Under the pieces are notes generated by a model that was not told the origin of the DNA, made no database searches, and saw only the letters and a list, made by a program, of their open reading frames with translations. A stretch of DNA of 64,000 nucleotides from Methanothermobacter tenebrarum. GTDB taxonomy: Archaea > Methanobacteriota > Methanobacteria > Methanobacteriales > DSM-23052. Below are positions 39,571 through 48,135 of this stretch, piece after piece; position 1 is the stretch's first letter, and the number at the start of each line of letters is the position of its first letter. The position numbers and the translations under genes are program-made. The stretch covers positions 62,001 through 126,000 of the forward strand of contig NZ_QLOE01000003.1 of assembly GCF_003264935.1 (NCBI RefSeq). Reading direction: 5' to 3'.

Positions 39571-39624
39571 CATTCCTCTTCCATAACAATTTCATAAATT
39601 TTATGAGTAATCACTAAAGGAATT

Positions 39625-40434
39625 TCATCCCCTCATTATCCTATCTGGTTTTCTCCCATGATATTCTATGTCCCCCAAGTTCAAAGTTTTCCTAAAGGGC
39701 TTCTCCTCTGCCTTTTCCTCATTTATATGGGCTATCAACCCCGGTAATCTTCCTATCATGAACATGCCTGTCCCAATCTCCCAATGGAATCCTAAATCTG
39801 ACAATATTGCCGCGTTAGCACCATCAATATTCATACTAATATTCTTTAACCGATTTAAAACCTTTTCTATTTCCAATGCTAACTGCGCATGTCTCCCTAT
39901 ACATTTATAATCCTTCGCTAATTCCAATATCCTAGCCGCCCTAGGATCTCTCCTATGATACCTATGACCAAAACCAGGTATCTTCTCATCCTTTTCTAGA
40001 TAATCATAGACGAGCTCCTTTGCAAGTTGAGAAACCTTACCATCATTCTTTAGAGTTTCTTGGAGGAGTTTCATACATTCTTGGATGGCCCCGGCATGTT
40101 CCTTCCCAAAGGCTAAAAGTCCAGCTGCTGCAGATGCATGTAAAGGAGAACCTGTGGATGCTGCTAGACGAGCGATCTGCGTGCTAGGAGGTGTAACACC
40201 ATGATCACAGAAGGATACGAGTATAGCGTCAAGCATCTTGGATTCATCCTTAGAAGGTAAATTACCCCTCAACAATAAGAAGACAACATCAGCAAATGAA
40301 ACATTCCCAATCAAATCTTCTTGGAAATATCCGCGCGTAACTATAAAATCTTCTTCAATCCAACTAATACTAGTCTTCCAGCGAGAGACGTTAACATCGA
40401 ATATTTTTTCAAGCGATTTTTTCTCTATTGCCAT
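39625..40434 (-). CDS. short citrate synthase-family protein (citryl-CoA lyase-like)
   Basis: About 269 aa, much shorter than classic citrate synthase (~370 aa), with GKEHAGAIQ, IPGFGHRYHRRDPRA and NIDGANAAILSDLGF covering the catalytic His, Arg and Asp regions. The short form with the GHRYH motif resembles citryl-CoA lyase/citrate-lyase-type enzymes. ATG 40434 has GAGGTG just upstream; the in-frame GTG at 40443 lies inside that site. It is the last gene of a four-gene operon with fumarase and a PrpD homologue. Confidence 0.85.
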   Translation of the reverse strand: MAIEKKSLEKIFDVNVSRWKTSISWIEEDFIVTRGYFQEDLIGNVSFADVVFLLLRGNLPSKDESKMLDAILVSFCDHGVTPPSTQIARLAASTGSPLHASAAAGLLAFGKEHAGAIQECMKLLQETLKNDGKVSQLAKELVYDYLEKDEKIPGFGHRYHRRDPRAARILELAKDYKCIGRHAQLALEIEKVLNRLKNISMNIDGANAAILSDLGFHWEIGTGMFMIGRLPGLIAHINEEKAEEKPFRKTLNLGDIEYHGRKPDRIMRG

Positions 40435-40444
40435 TGGTAGCACC

Positions 40445-41287
40445 TCATAATATTATAGTCGCCCTTCTTGGCTCTGCACAACAAGAGAGCCTCATGGAAA
40501 CTATCCTAACACCACTAGCTCTTTGGGGTCCGATCTTGACAAAGGAACCCAAAGCTGTTACGGATCCTCCAAGTCCTAAGCTACCTACACCAGTCCTATT
40601 AAGTGCCTCTGTTAGATATTCTTCGATTTCGGATTGCCTGTCAAGGTCCCCATTTGCCATGGCCTTAAGCATGAGGGAAGTGGCCTCAAAATGAGTTCTT
40701 CCAATGCCAATAATTGGGATGCAAGGGGTGCACCCTAACATTGGAGTCTCTGTTTTCATCCATGTTAGAACTTCTTCAAATAGTTTTCTGTTATCATGGC
40801 GATGGAAAACTCTATATGTACGGGCGCGTATTTCAGGGCCCCCACCTAGCATTAGAATATGAATCTTTACGCTATCTTCGTTTGTCGTGTCTATTAGAAA
40901 AGATGGGGGTATTACCATTGAAGGATCTTCATATAGGCCCCTGCTCTGCTCTATACGTTGAATATCATCTCCTTTCACTGCCATGGGCCTTCCGGGTAAT
41001 TCCTTTAATCCTTCTTTTATCCCTTTTTTGATCTGGACTAGAAGATCATTGGGTGGGGTGGTTTTTTCTCCGATTTCGATGATAACATGGGGGATCCCAG
41101 TATCGTCACAGAGCGGTCTCTTTTCTTTTCTTGCTATTTTTTCATTTTCTAGGATTAGTTTGAGCATCCAAGCTGCATTTTCATTCTCTTCTCTTTTAAG
41201 GGCTCTTTTATATGCTCTTCTAACGTCATTTGTATAACTTGTACTGGCTTTTATAAGGGCGTTCTTCACTCTTGTGACAAGGTTCAT
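40445..41287 (-). CDS. fumA: fumarate hydratase alpha-type subunit (class I fumarase/tartrate dehydratase)
   Basis: 280 aa, N-terminal catalytic part of an oxygen-sensitive [4Fe-4S] fumarase, hydrating fumarate to malate or the reverse. Cluster cysteines appear in RPLCDDTGIPH, MLGCTPCIPIIG and SCCAEPRR. The beta-type partner is not in this window and must be elsewhere. The ATG at 41287 overlaps the stop of the previous gene as ATGA. The longer open frame to 41422 lies inside that gene. Confidence 0.92.
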   Translation of the reverse strand: MNLVTRVKNALIKASTSYTNDVRRAYKRALKREENENAAWMLKLILENEKIARKEKRPLCDDTGIPHVIIEIGEKTTPPNDLLVQIKKGIKEGLKELPGRPMAVKGDDIQRIEQSRGLYEDPSMVIPPSFLIDTTNEDSVKIHILMLGGGPEIRARTYRVFHRHDNRKLFEEVLTWMKTETPMLGCTPCIPIIGIGRTHFEATSLMLKAMANGDLDRQSEIEEYLTEALNRTGVGSLGLGGSVTALGSFVKIGPQRASGVRIVSMRLSCCAEPRRATIIL

Positions 41288-42192
41288 TTGACCACCGGTA
41301 TTGCGAGGTCTTCGCTGCCCTTTGGGGAGGCTCGTGCTTCTGGATAGTATCTTTCTATCATTGATTGTACGAGTTGTACTTGTCTTATCCTTTCCTTTGC
41401 TTCTGTTTTTGTGGTTTCCCATCCGTGTTTTTTCGCGATTGAGCCTCCTGTTTTGAGGTAGACTGGGGCGGCGTAGCGTATCATATCTGGCACTTCATAG
41501 TGTCTTATAAAACCCCCGGAAGATTCTGGATTCTCTGTATGTAAATCTATTGGTATTTTTATGGTGTTTCTGATGGATGCTAGCATAGGTATTTGGAGGT
41601 CTCTCACAGGATTGAATGAGTCTGCTCCAATCTTTTCTAGTAGTAGGGCGGATGCTGGGTTGCCATGTCCACAATGTGCAGAGACTTTAAAGTGGAGATC
41701 CTTTGGGAGGTGGCCTGATTTTCTCATCTTGTTGAGCACCCATAGCATTCCTTCGTCATATACTACTATGCCTTTGACTCCGAGGTTAGCGGCTCTCTTA
41801 ACATCTTCTAGTGCGTATAATAGGTTTTCGTAGCCCCGGAGACGATATCCTATCCTTGAACCTTCTCTTGTTTTCGCGGTTGCACTTGTATCATAGGTTG
41901 CCCTGGGTCCTACGCTTAGGAATAATTCTATTCTTGCATCTGCTGCTATTTCGACCATTTCTTGGATTTCTTGGTCTGTGAGTAGCATTATACCCTTTGT
42001 TTGGGTTACTCGATGGATTGTCACATCATATTCATCAAGGGCGTTTATGAGTGCTCTGAGGGTTGAAGGTTTTTGTATACCTGGAACTTCGAAACGGTAC
42101 TGTGAACCATCCATAAACCTTTTCTTTGATTCAATGAGAGGATATCCGCTCTTTATACCAATATTTTCAAGGAATTTTCTATTTTTGTTCAT
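41284..42192 (-). CDS. uncharacterised protein, possible TIM barrel (U32-peptidase-like)
   Basis: 302 aa. The order of strands (TIHRVTQTKGIMLL, IELFLSVGPRA, VKGIVVYDEGML, LHFKVSAHCGHGNP, ADSFNPVRDLQIPML, IPIDLHTENPESSG) suggests a TIM barrel like the catalytic-like half of U32 proteins. Two histidines and a cysteine in SAHCGHGNP are conspicuous. It is coupled by ATGA overlaps to the PrpD-like gene before and fumA after, so it likely acts on the same small organic acids. A good ribosome site (GGGAGG) precedes the ATG. Confidence 0.7.
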   Translation of the reverse strand: MNKNRKFLENIGIKSGYPLIESKKRFMDGSQYRFEVPGIQKPSTLRALINALDEYDVTIHRVTQTKGIMLLTDQEIQEMVEIAADARIELFLSVGPRATYDTSATAKTREGSRIGYRLRGYENLLYALEDVKRAANLGVKGIVVYDEGMLWVLNKMRKSGHLPKDLHFKVSAHCGHGNPASALLLEKIGADSFNPVRDLQIPMLASIRNTIKIPIDLHTENPESSGGFIRHYEVPDMIRYAAPVYLKTGGSIAKKHGWETTKTEAKERIRQVQLVQSMIERYYPEARASPKGSEDLAIPVVK

Positions 42193-43508
42193 TGCTTGTT
42201 CCCTCCCAAGTCTAATTCGTCCATTAGCTCATCCATAGGGGTTGATTCCATCTCATTTAAAATCTTCAATTTTTTGACATCGTATTCACTGTTTAGCATT
42301 TTAAATTTTTTAAGGATATCATCTCTTTTAAGGGGATTCTCTGGCTCTCCACTTGGTAACATTGTTAAAGCTTCTGACTTTTCACCTTTTAATTTTAGGA
42401 TGACTTTTGATGGTCTTTTTTCAGGATAGAGAGAGTCCAGTTTTCTGTCAGTTTCGATCCTGATTTTTTTGGCGAGTTCACGTGCAAATTTGAAATCTTT
42501 TAGGTGCTCTAATCTTAAATCACCATTCAATAGAAATAATGCAAGGGAAACTGGTAGACTCTGTCTCAAAAATTCCATATTCTCTGGTTTGTAATTGTCA
42601 TGTTCTGCTGCCACTTTATATGTTCTGACTATCACTTCATCCACCATAGCTTCATCAACAGATTTCAACTTTAGAGAATTAAGTATCTTCGATGCTGAAT
42701 CAAGAGTAGAGTGAATATGTCTACAGACAGGATATTTTTTCATATAAACTTGTCTGATATGAAAATGGCCCAGCCCATCCTTTATATCATAACCTGAACT
42801 CATAACATTTAGGAATCCTTCATCACCTTCTAGTATGGTATCGGCTCCAGTGAAACCTTCCCTGGCAAGGAGGGCTGATAATATTCCGGATTGGGCTGCT
42901 CTTCCAGCATGCAAATGTTTTCCCATGCTACCTTTATGATCTGATTCAAGAAGACCCGCAGCTTGAGTGCCGGCCAATCCCAGGCAATTTAATGTTTCTT
43001 CTTTGTTCAAATCAAGAATTTTTGCACTGGCTGCTGCAGCTCCAATGGTTCCACATGTGCCTGTAGAATGAAAACCCATGTTACGATGATGTGGGTTTAT
43101 CATAATCCCTAGGCTTAGACATATTTCATAGCCAATTATAATAGATGTGAGAAATTCTTTTCCTTTGACCTTTTCTTTTTCTGCTAATGCAAGCGCTGCT
43201 GGTATGACAGATGCTCCAGGGTGCAAGTGGGCTATTCTATGGCCATCATCCAAGTCAAGGCTATGGGCAAATATACCATTGACTAGGCTTGCATTTAATG
43301 GGTCTCCATGACCATGGCCTATAATAGTCGCTTTACCAAGAGTAGGTTGGAGTGCTTTTAGCGCGGAAATTCCACTTTTTTCATTTGATCCTCTTAAAGA
43401 GACTCCGAGAAAATCCATGAAACATAATCTGGCTTTTTCTGTAACATCAGATGGTATATCCTCATATTTTAATGATATTATAAAATCAGCGAATTTTTTT
43501 GTTATCAT
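42189..43508 (-). CDS. MmgE/PrpD family protein
   Basis: About 439 aa, related to 2-methylcitrate dehydratase and cis-aconitate decarboxylase, which are cofactor-free enzymes acting on tricarboxylates. Seen are ARLCFMDFLGVSLRG, HSLDLDDGHRIAHLHPGASVIPAALALAE, and STGTCGTIGAAAASAKIL. ATG 43508 fits the family N-terminus; a longer frame to 43580 adds non-conserved residues. First gene of the operon with the TIM-barrel protein, fumA and the citrate-synthase-like gene. Confidence 0.88.
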   Translation of the reverse strand: MITKKFADFIISLKYEDIPSDVTEKARLCFMDFLGVSLRGSNEKSGISALKALQPTLGKATIIGHGHGDPLNASLVNGIFAHSLDLDDGHRIAHLHPGASVIPAALALAEKEKVKGKEFLTSIIIGYEICLSLGIMINPHHRNMGFHSTGTCGTIGAAAASAKILDLNKEETLNCLGLAGTQAAGLLESDHKGSMGKHLHAGRAAQSGILSALLAREGFTGADTILEGDEGFLNVMSSGYDIKDGLGHFHIRQVYMKKYPVCRHIHSTLDSASKILNSLKLKSVDEAMVDEVIVRTYKVAAEHDNYKPENMEFLRQSLPVSLALFLLNGDLRLEHLKDFKFARELAKKIRIETDRKLDSLYPEKRPSKVILKLKGEKSEALTMLPSGEPENPLKRDDILKKFKMLNSEYDVKKLKILNEMESTPMDELMDELDLGGNKQ

Positions 43509-43623
43509 CACAAGGTGATATCCCAATGGATAAAATATAATAGTTTCTGTGATATGGGGAAAGCTAACAAAAACCAACAATTAATGGTGTTGTGTGGGGA
43601 TCAATTCAAGGGGGCTCGTGCTT

Positions 43624-43971
43624 TTAACATGTTACGTGGATTATGGCGGCCACTTTTTTACCGGTTTCTATTAGGCTGTTGTATTCTTTTATGGCTTTAC
43701 ATGTTGGTAATTTTATGATTTTGGTTTTTATGCTGATTTCTCCAAGTTTCAGGACTCCATGGACTCCTGATCCAACTATTATAATGTCTGGGTTTTCATC
43801 GAGTAACTGTTGGATTTCCTCTTGTGCTAGGGTGTGTGAGGTGCCATATTTTTTCCTTGAAATTTCCTTTCTTCGTGGTGTTATGGTCCCGTCTACATGC
43901 ACTATAATGTCATGTTTGTATTCTTTTCCATTGTATTTCACACTTCCAAATTTGCAATCTTGGAACTTCAT
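43624..43971 (-). CDS. Mth938-like domain protein
   Basis: 115 aa of the Mth938/DUF498 fold, known by structure but not by function: FGSVKYNGKEYKHDIIVHVDG, NPDIIIVGSGVHGVLKL and the Cys-containing LPTCKAIKEYN. ATG 43971 overlaps the stop of the preceding gene as ATGA. A longer frame (to 44040) is only that gene's 3' end in another frame. Confidence 0.88.
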   Translation of the reverse strand: MKFQDCKFGSVKYNGKEYKHDIIVHVDGTITPRRKEISRKKYGTSHTLAQEEIQQLLDENPDIIIVGSGVHGVLKLGEISIKTKIIKLPTCKAIKEYNSLIETGKKVAAIIHVTC

Positions 43972-44264
43972 CTCTCTATTCTCCTGCATTTGAATATTAC
44001 AGTTCCACCGTTTGTATATGGTTCTCCGGGATCTACACATTGCATGTAAGCATTTTCAGGGTCATTTTCTTTAGTTAGTCCAAGTTCCACGGGACACCAG
44101 TTCCTCTCAAGGATGGTTGTATAATGGAGTATGGTGGAAAGTGCGTGAGTACAAAGTGCATCTGTCTCCTCTAGGAGTATTTCAGGGTCATCCACCACAA
44201 TCTTGTCACCTTCTTTATAAACTGGACATTCCCCTTTTATCCTATGAACCGTGATCTCCAACAT
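43968..44264 (-). CDS. TIGR04076 family small cysteine-containing protein
   Basis: 98 aa: LEITVHRIKGECPVYKEGDKIVV, TDALCTHALSTILHY, NAYMQCVDPGEPYTNGGTVIFKCRRI. The spread cysteines suggest metal binding. GGGGGAA lies 6 bp before the ATG at 44264; the frame upstream to 44294 includes that site. Coupled to the Mth938-like gene. Confidence 0.82.
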   Translation of the reverse strand: MLEITVHRIKGECPVYKEGDKIVVDDPEILLEETDALCTHALSTILHYTTILERNWCPVELGLTKENDPENAYMQCVDPGEPYTNGGTVIFKCRRIER

Positions 44265-44501
44265 ATAAATTCCCCCAAACATACTTTTTAACATGGAAAA
44301 TATAAATGAGTTTAGATTAGGACTCTCAGGGAACCTTTAGAGGTACCACCACAATTTAAAGGAATACAATTTTTTCAATTCATCCTTAAGTGTAAGTGGA
44401 TGAACTTTTACTCGATCCTAGGAAGGAGATTATAATCTATGACAAGTCCCAACTAGAATAAAGGGTGGTTATCAGCTTCTTGTGTTAATGAAAATTGGCT
44501 G

Positions 44502-45269
44502 CTATTTTTTCTTTAGGATTTCCATGAGTTTATGGTTGTATTCTTCGATCCTTTCAAGCCGTCTTTGTAGTTCATCAATTCTTTTTCTGGTACTTTCTTT
44601 CCTCTAGGAGCTTTTCGCGTTCCTCTCTCATTTTTTCGATGAGCGTTGAGGTTGCGGATGCTGTTATAAGACTTGTAATTACAATTGCACTTAACATTGC
44701 CAGAAAACTGGTTAGGCGACCTAGTATGGTCACTGGGGTGATTTCACCATAGCCGACTGTTGTAAGCGTCTGGAGCACATACCATAAGGAATCTTCATAG
44801 GTATTAACAGCTGGATTGACAGGAGCCTCTTCTATAAAGAATATGATTGTGAATATGATTAAAAGGGGATATGAAAAGGGTCAATCCATAACTTAACTTG
44901 CTCTTTTTAACAAATCCAATGACAGATGCGCTAAGTTCCTTTATAGCGAAAAATAACCCGAAAACTTTCAATAAATTCAATAATTTAAGAATTAATGAGG
45001 CTGGTTCAAGGCCCAGAAGATCTATGCCAATAAAATAGAATGGGATGGAGACAACGAGGGTTTTCCAGTTGATTTTATGTTTCAAACGGAATGGGTATAC
45101 GATGGCTAGAACAATGCTTGTAACAAGGTCGAAGATGATGATGGTGGAGAAGGTTATATGTTTTAAGGGTAGGGGTATGCTTATTAGTATGAAGAATCCG
45201 TCGAGGATTATTGGGGCGAGTATGAACACTTGTAAGAATAGGCTAATCTTTTTCCGTGTTTTTTTCCAT
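44502..45269 (-). pseudogene. ion channel (potassium-channel type) gene broken by two or three frameshifts
   Basis: The pieces read together as a small channel: hydrophobic N-terminal part (ILAPIILDGFFILIS..., about four segments), the pore helix and filter TLTTVGYGE, a last membrane helix, and a C-terminal coiled coil (STRKRIDELQRRLERIEEYNHKL). The frame breaks at the A4 run 44861-44864 (one base lost, joining FISP-FLIIF), again at about 44593-44602, and probably in the A-run just after the ATG at 45269. All are one-base changes, mostly in homopolymers. Either a decaying gene or poor consensus sequence. Confidence 0.78.
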
Positions 45270-45354
45270 TTTCACGTCCCGTAGGATATTTGCGGTTAAC
45301 TCTAAAGTGGTATTTGACTTTTGCAGATTTTCTTTGAGGAATTTCCCCTGGTTA

Positions 45355-45888
45355 TTATGTTTTTTTGAGAATTTCGTCGGGTTTTAGTATGCTGATGCCT
45401 GTGTTATCCCCTACTACTTCTATTTGTATTATCCATTTTGGATTGTTATCATCCCTTTCAAGGCTTAATTTATCCATTAGAAGCTCTGAAAGGTCTTCTG
45501 TTATCTCATCTGGCGTTTTTATATACTTTCTGCCTCTGAGGTCGCATATGACTTTGAATGAGTCTCCAGGTTGGGTTTTCTCTTTTGCAAGTGCAATTGC
45601 TTTTTCCAAGATGCTGTCTTTTCTTGTTTTAACCACCACTTCTATGGGCACTACCTTTGATATTACTGTTGTGGGTGAATTTTCAAGAATCTTCACAGCT
45701 TCCCTAGGATCCATTGCAAGATCTACCAAGATTACATTAGGGAACTGGCAATCTTTAATGTTGAGTGGAGATTCATAATCTTGTAGTGCGAGTTCAAGTT
45801 CTTCCATCCCTACAAGTTCCTCGCCGCCAACTCCACCTTTCTGACCGCACACGGTTACAAGAAGGTTAAAATATTCTGGTATTTTCAT
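45355..45888 (-). CDS. THUMP-domain RNA-binding protein
   Basis: 177 aa. The THUMP core is clear at about residues 85-165: VVVKTRKDSILEKAIALAKEKTQPGDSFKVICDLRGRKYIKTPDEI. THUMP domains present the acceptor end of tRNA to modification enzymes; TAN1-like stand-alone forms help a partner acetylate C12. The partner is not in this window. It overlaps the upstream DUF1284 gene by 23 bp. Confidence 0.87.
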   Translation of the reverse strand: MKIPEYFNLLVTVCGQKGGVGGEELVGMEELELALQDYESPLNIKDCQFPNVILVDLAMDPREAVKILENSPTTVISKVVPIEVVVKTRKDSILEKAIALAKEKTQPGDSFKVICDLRGRKYIKTPDEITEDLSELLMDKLSLERDDNNPKWIIQIEVVGDNTGISILKPDEILKKT

Positions 45889-46357
45889 TTTCTATCACTC
45901 CATGCAAAATTCTTAAAAAAATATCTTCTATGAGTTTTTCTTTTTGGCTAAGGTAAAATTTGCATTTGTTGATCCATTGACAAGCGCCACAGATCTCATC
46001 CAAGATTTTGAAATTTATCTTTTCATAAATTAAAGAACGCAATTCATTGTAACATCTAGTTTCTCTCATATTGAGATTCAGGTGTCTAATTAGCCTCTGA
46101 TCCTTGGCCTTTAGGTTTTCATCCCCATCACATTTGCTTTTATTGGGACACATTTTACAAATTTCATCAGTTTCACTTATTATTGTAACTGGGATCCTAG
46201 GATACTCTTTTAGAATTCTGATGATATTTCGGAGGTTTTCTGTGAAAATCTTATCATATCCATACCCTTGGAATCCCTCCATACATAGAAGATGGTGTGC
46301 TCTTATCTGAAGTTCGGGGCAATCACCATCCTGTTTTGATGTCAACTTCTTCACCAT
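45866..46357 (-). CDS. DUF1284 cysteine-rich protein
   Basis: 163 aa with RAHHLLCMEGFQGYGY, the family signature, and four further cysteine pairs or singles (EICKMCPNKSKC, CGACQWINKCKFY) suggesting an iron-sulfur or zinc protein. Its start lies within the 3' end of bioY (35 bp overlap) and its end within the THUMP gene. Function unknown. Confidence 0.83.
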   Translation of the reverse strand: MVKKLTSKQDGDCPELQIRAHHLLCMEGFQGYGYDKIFTENLRNIIRILKEYPRIPVTIISETDEICKMCPNKSKCDGDENLKAKDQRLIRHLNLNMRETRCYNELRSLIYEKINFKILDEICGACQWINKCKFYLSQKEKLIEDIFLRILHGVIENENTRIF

Positions 46358-46964
46358 AGGGTTCCTTGGGTGTTATAGCCTTTGTGAGTGCGGAAGCTCC
46401 CATAATTTTGAATATATCCCCGACGATGAATGGTAGAAGACCCATGACAAGGAGCTCCCATATTGTTGGAATGACTCCCTTTACTGTGTACACCCAGAAA
46501 CCTAGAACGAGGAGTCCGGGTACATATATTAGGATGAAGTTTGCAAAGAGCATTAGACCAAACATCGGGATGAAATTCCGAGACTTTACGTATTTGTCAA
46601 CGAAGTGGCCTAGGAAAAGCGCTGCTATTATAAAACCTATCAAGTATCCTCCACTAGCCCCCAGTAGGATGCTGTAACCGCCTTTCATTCCTGCGAACCA
46701 TGGTATTCCGCTGATGCCCAATAATACATAGAGTAGTTGGCTGAAACCACCCCAATATCTTCCCAGGAGTATTCCCGAAATTAGAACAGAGAATGTTTGG
46801 GCTGTTATGGGTACTGGTGTCCATGGGAGTGGGATTACAATCTGGGCCATTAAACCTGTTAGACATGCCATGAAAAATGCCATGATAGATTTATTAACGA
46901 AGGATTGGCTGTTCCTCCATCTGAATAACATGTAACGTTTCCTGTAATAATTTTCCAAGTTCAC
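46323..46964 (-). CDS. bioY: biotin transporter substrate-binding subunit
   Basis: 213-214 aa, about six membrane helices, S component of an ECF-type or solitary biotin transporter. The family motif region MAQIVIPLPWTPVPITAQTFSVLISGILLG and the GAxGGYLIGF-like segment are present. GTG 46964 is taken as the start because GGAGG lies 8 bp upstream; a longer open frame reaches 47042. No EcfA/EcfT genes are adjacent. Biotin would serve pyruvate carboxylase. Confidence 0.92.
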   Translation of the reverse strand: MNLENYYRKRYMLFRWRNSQSFVNKSIMAFFMACLTGLMAQIVIPLPWTPVPITAQTFSVLISGILLGRYWGGFSQLLYVLLGISGIPWFAGMKGGYSILLGASGGYLIGFIIAALFLGHFVDKYVKSRNFIPMFGLMLFANFILIYVPGLLVLGFWVYTVKGVIPTIWELLVMGLLPFIVGDIFKIMGASALTKAITPKEPYGEEVDIKTGW

Positions 46965-47159
46965 GTTAAGTCCTCCAATGGGAACTGTCAAGTGATCTAT
47001 TTCATGATTAGCTTTTATAAAATTTTTCCCCCCATATTTCATGAAATTTAACCTCTCCCATCCAACAAGTGTAATAGTATTATATAACTCGAGTATGAAA
47101 TCTTTCTCAATGTTTCTGCCCTTATCGGAAATTTTATATAGGATGTGTGTAGGGAGATG
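46965..47159. other. gap upstream of bioY
   Basis: AT-rich. It contains the bioY ribosome site and, on the + strand, a TATA-like ATTTTATATA at 47131-47140 in front of the GC-rich element that follows. No biotin-operon palindrome recognised. Confidence 0.35.
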
Positions 47160-47310
47160 GGACAGCCCAGGGGAGCCTATTGGAGATTATGACCCTCCCA
47201 TGAAATCCTTTGAATGGGGGATGACAAGGGTGCGAACCCCCCTTTTTGGAAAAGCAGGAAAACTCATCCCTGGGATGGGATATTACTATTAAGTTTCAAA
47301 AAAAGGTTTT
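47160..47310 (+). ncRNA. candidate structured non-coding RNA, family not recognised
   Basis: About 20-25 bp after a TATA element begins a GC-rich stretch with four consecutive possible hairpins: GGGAG..CTCCC, CCCAT..ATGGG, GGGGG..CCCCC, and CATCCC-TG-GGATGG. It is followed by T-rich sequence near 47306. A frame of 83 codons crosses it (47041-47292) but has no ribosome site and spans the promoter. It is antisense-oriented relative to its neighbours bioY and arsR. Not matched to a known family. Confidence 0.4.
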
Positions 47311-47317
47311 TTGGCGT

Positions 47318-47665
47318 TTATTTTATTTTTTTGAGTAGTTTTTCTATAAGCTCTAGTATTTTTTCATCTGCTAACCTGTAATGTATCCATATACCCTCTT
47401 TTCTCCATTTAAGAATCCCAACATTTTTTAGGATGGCTAAGTGATGGGATATTGTCGGTTGGGGCCTTTTAAGGGCTTCTATTATTTCACATACGCAACG
47501 TTCCCCATGTTGGAGAAGGTATACTATTTTAAGCCTTGTAGGATCGGCCAACGCTTTTATAATGGAGGCATTCTTTTCAAGCGTTTCATCATCCGGGATT
47601 TTTGACAAAATCGCCTTAAGTTCTTTGATCTGTTCATTAGTCGGCCTTTTAGTATCGGATTTCAT
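47318..47665 (-). CDS. ArsR/SmtB family metal- or metalloid-responsive repressor
   Basis: 115-aa winged-helix protein (LADPTRLKIVYLLQHGE, RPQPTISHHLAILKNVGIL). Cys57-Val-Cys59-Glu60 in the DNA-recognition helix region is the site used by arsenite/metal sensors of this family. It lies in a minus-strand gene set whose first gene is an ArsP-like permease; a palindrome in front of that permease (52032-52046) is a candidate operator. Confidence 0.9.
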   Translation of the reverse strand: MKSDTKRPTNEQIKELKAILSKIPDDETLEKNASIIKALADPTRLKIVYLLQHGERCVCEIIEALKRPQPTISHHLAILKNVGILKWRKEGIWIHYRLADEKILELIEKLLKKIK

Positions 47666-47674
47666 TTTAACTCT

Positions 47675-48121
47675 CTATTTCTTTTTTTTTGAACGAACCA
47701 CGAGCACTGGGACTCGTGCGTTTCTCACCACTTTTTCGGACACGCTTCCAAGCACGAATCTCTCAAGGGCGTGTTTTCCTGAAACTCCAACAACGATAAG
47801 ATCAACATTTTCGTCTTCAGCGACTCTGAGGATTGAATCTGCAGCTTTTCCTTCAACATTCTTCAAGACAAATTTTATAGGGGACCCTCTCTCCTTTATC
47901 ATCTCCTCAACATCCTGGAGGGCCTTTTCTGATTCTTCTTTGAAGAGTTGGATCACTTTACGCGTTAGGTCTTCAACTGGAAGTTTTTCAACCGGGTATG
48001 TTTCAGTCACTGTTAGGACTATTAACTCTGCATTATTCTGTTCAGCGATTTTAATAGCATGTTCTGCAGCGACCTTGGAACATTTAGATCCATCGGTGGC
48101 TAATAATATTTTCTTGTACAT
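47675..48121 (-). CDS. universal stress protein, UspA family
   Basis: 148 aa, ATP-binding type: starts YKKILLATDGSKCSKVAAEHA and ends with VVGVSGKHALERFVLGSVSEKVV (G-x2-G-x9-G-S). Similar to the protein at 3518-3949. It lies 9 bp upstream of the ArsR gene and 14 bp after the ABC permease, so it is probably in the same transcript. Confidence 0.93.
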   Translation of the reverse strand: MYKKILLATDGSKCSKVAAEHAIKIAEQNNAELIVLTVTETYPVEKLPVEDLTRKVIQLFKEESEKALQDVEEMIKERGSPIKFVLKNVEGKAADSILRVAEDENVDLIVVGVSGKHALERFVLGSVSEKVVRNARVPVLVVRSKKKK

Positions 48122-48135
48122 AATTTTTTACCTCC

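Noticed and set aside
47221-47250. tRNA T-arm-like sequence GGGTGCGAACCC
   Set aside because: No matching acceptor, D or anticodon arms; the loop departs from the TTC consensus.
47041-47292. 83-codon + strand frame with GC-rich 3' half
   Set aside because: Crosses a TATA element and several hairpins, no ribosome site; better explained as an RNA element.
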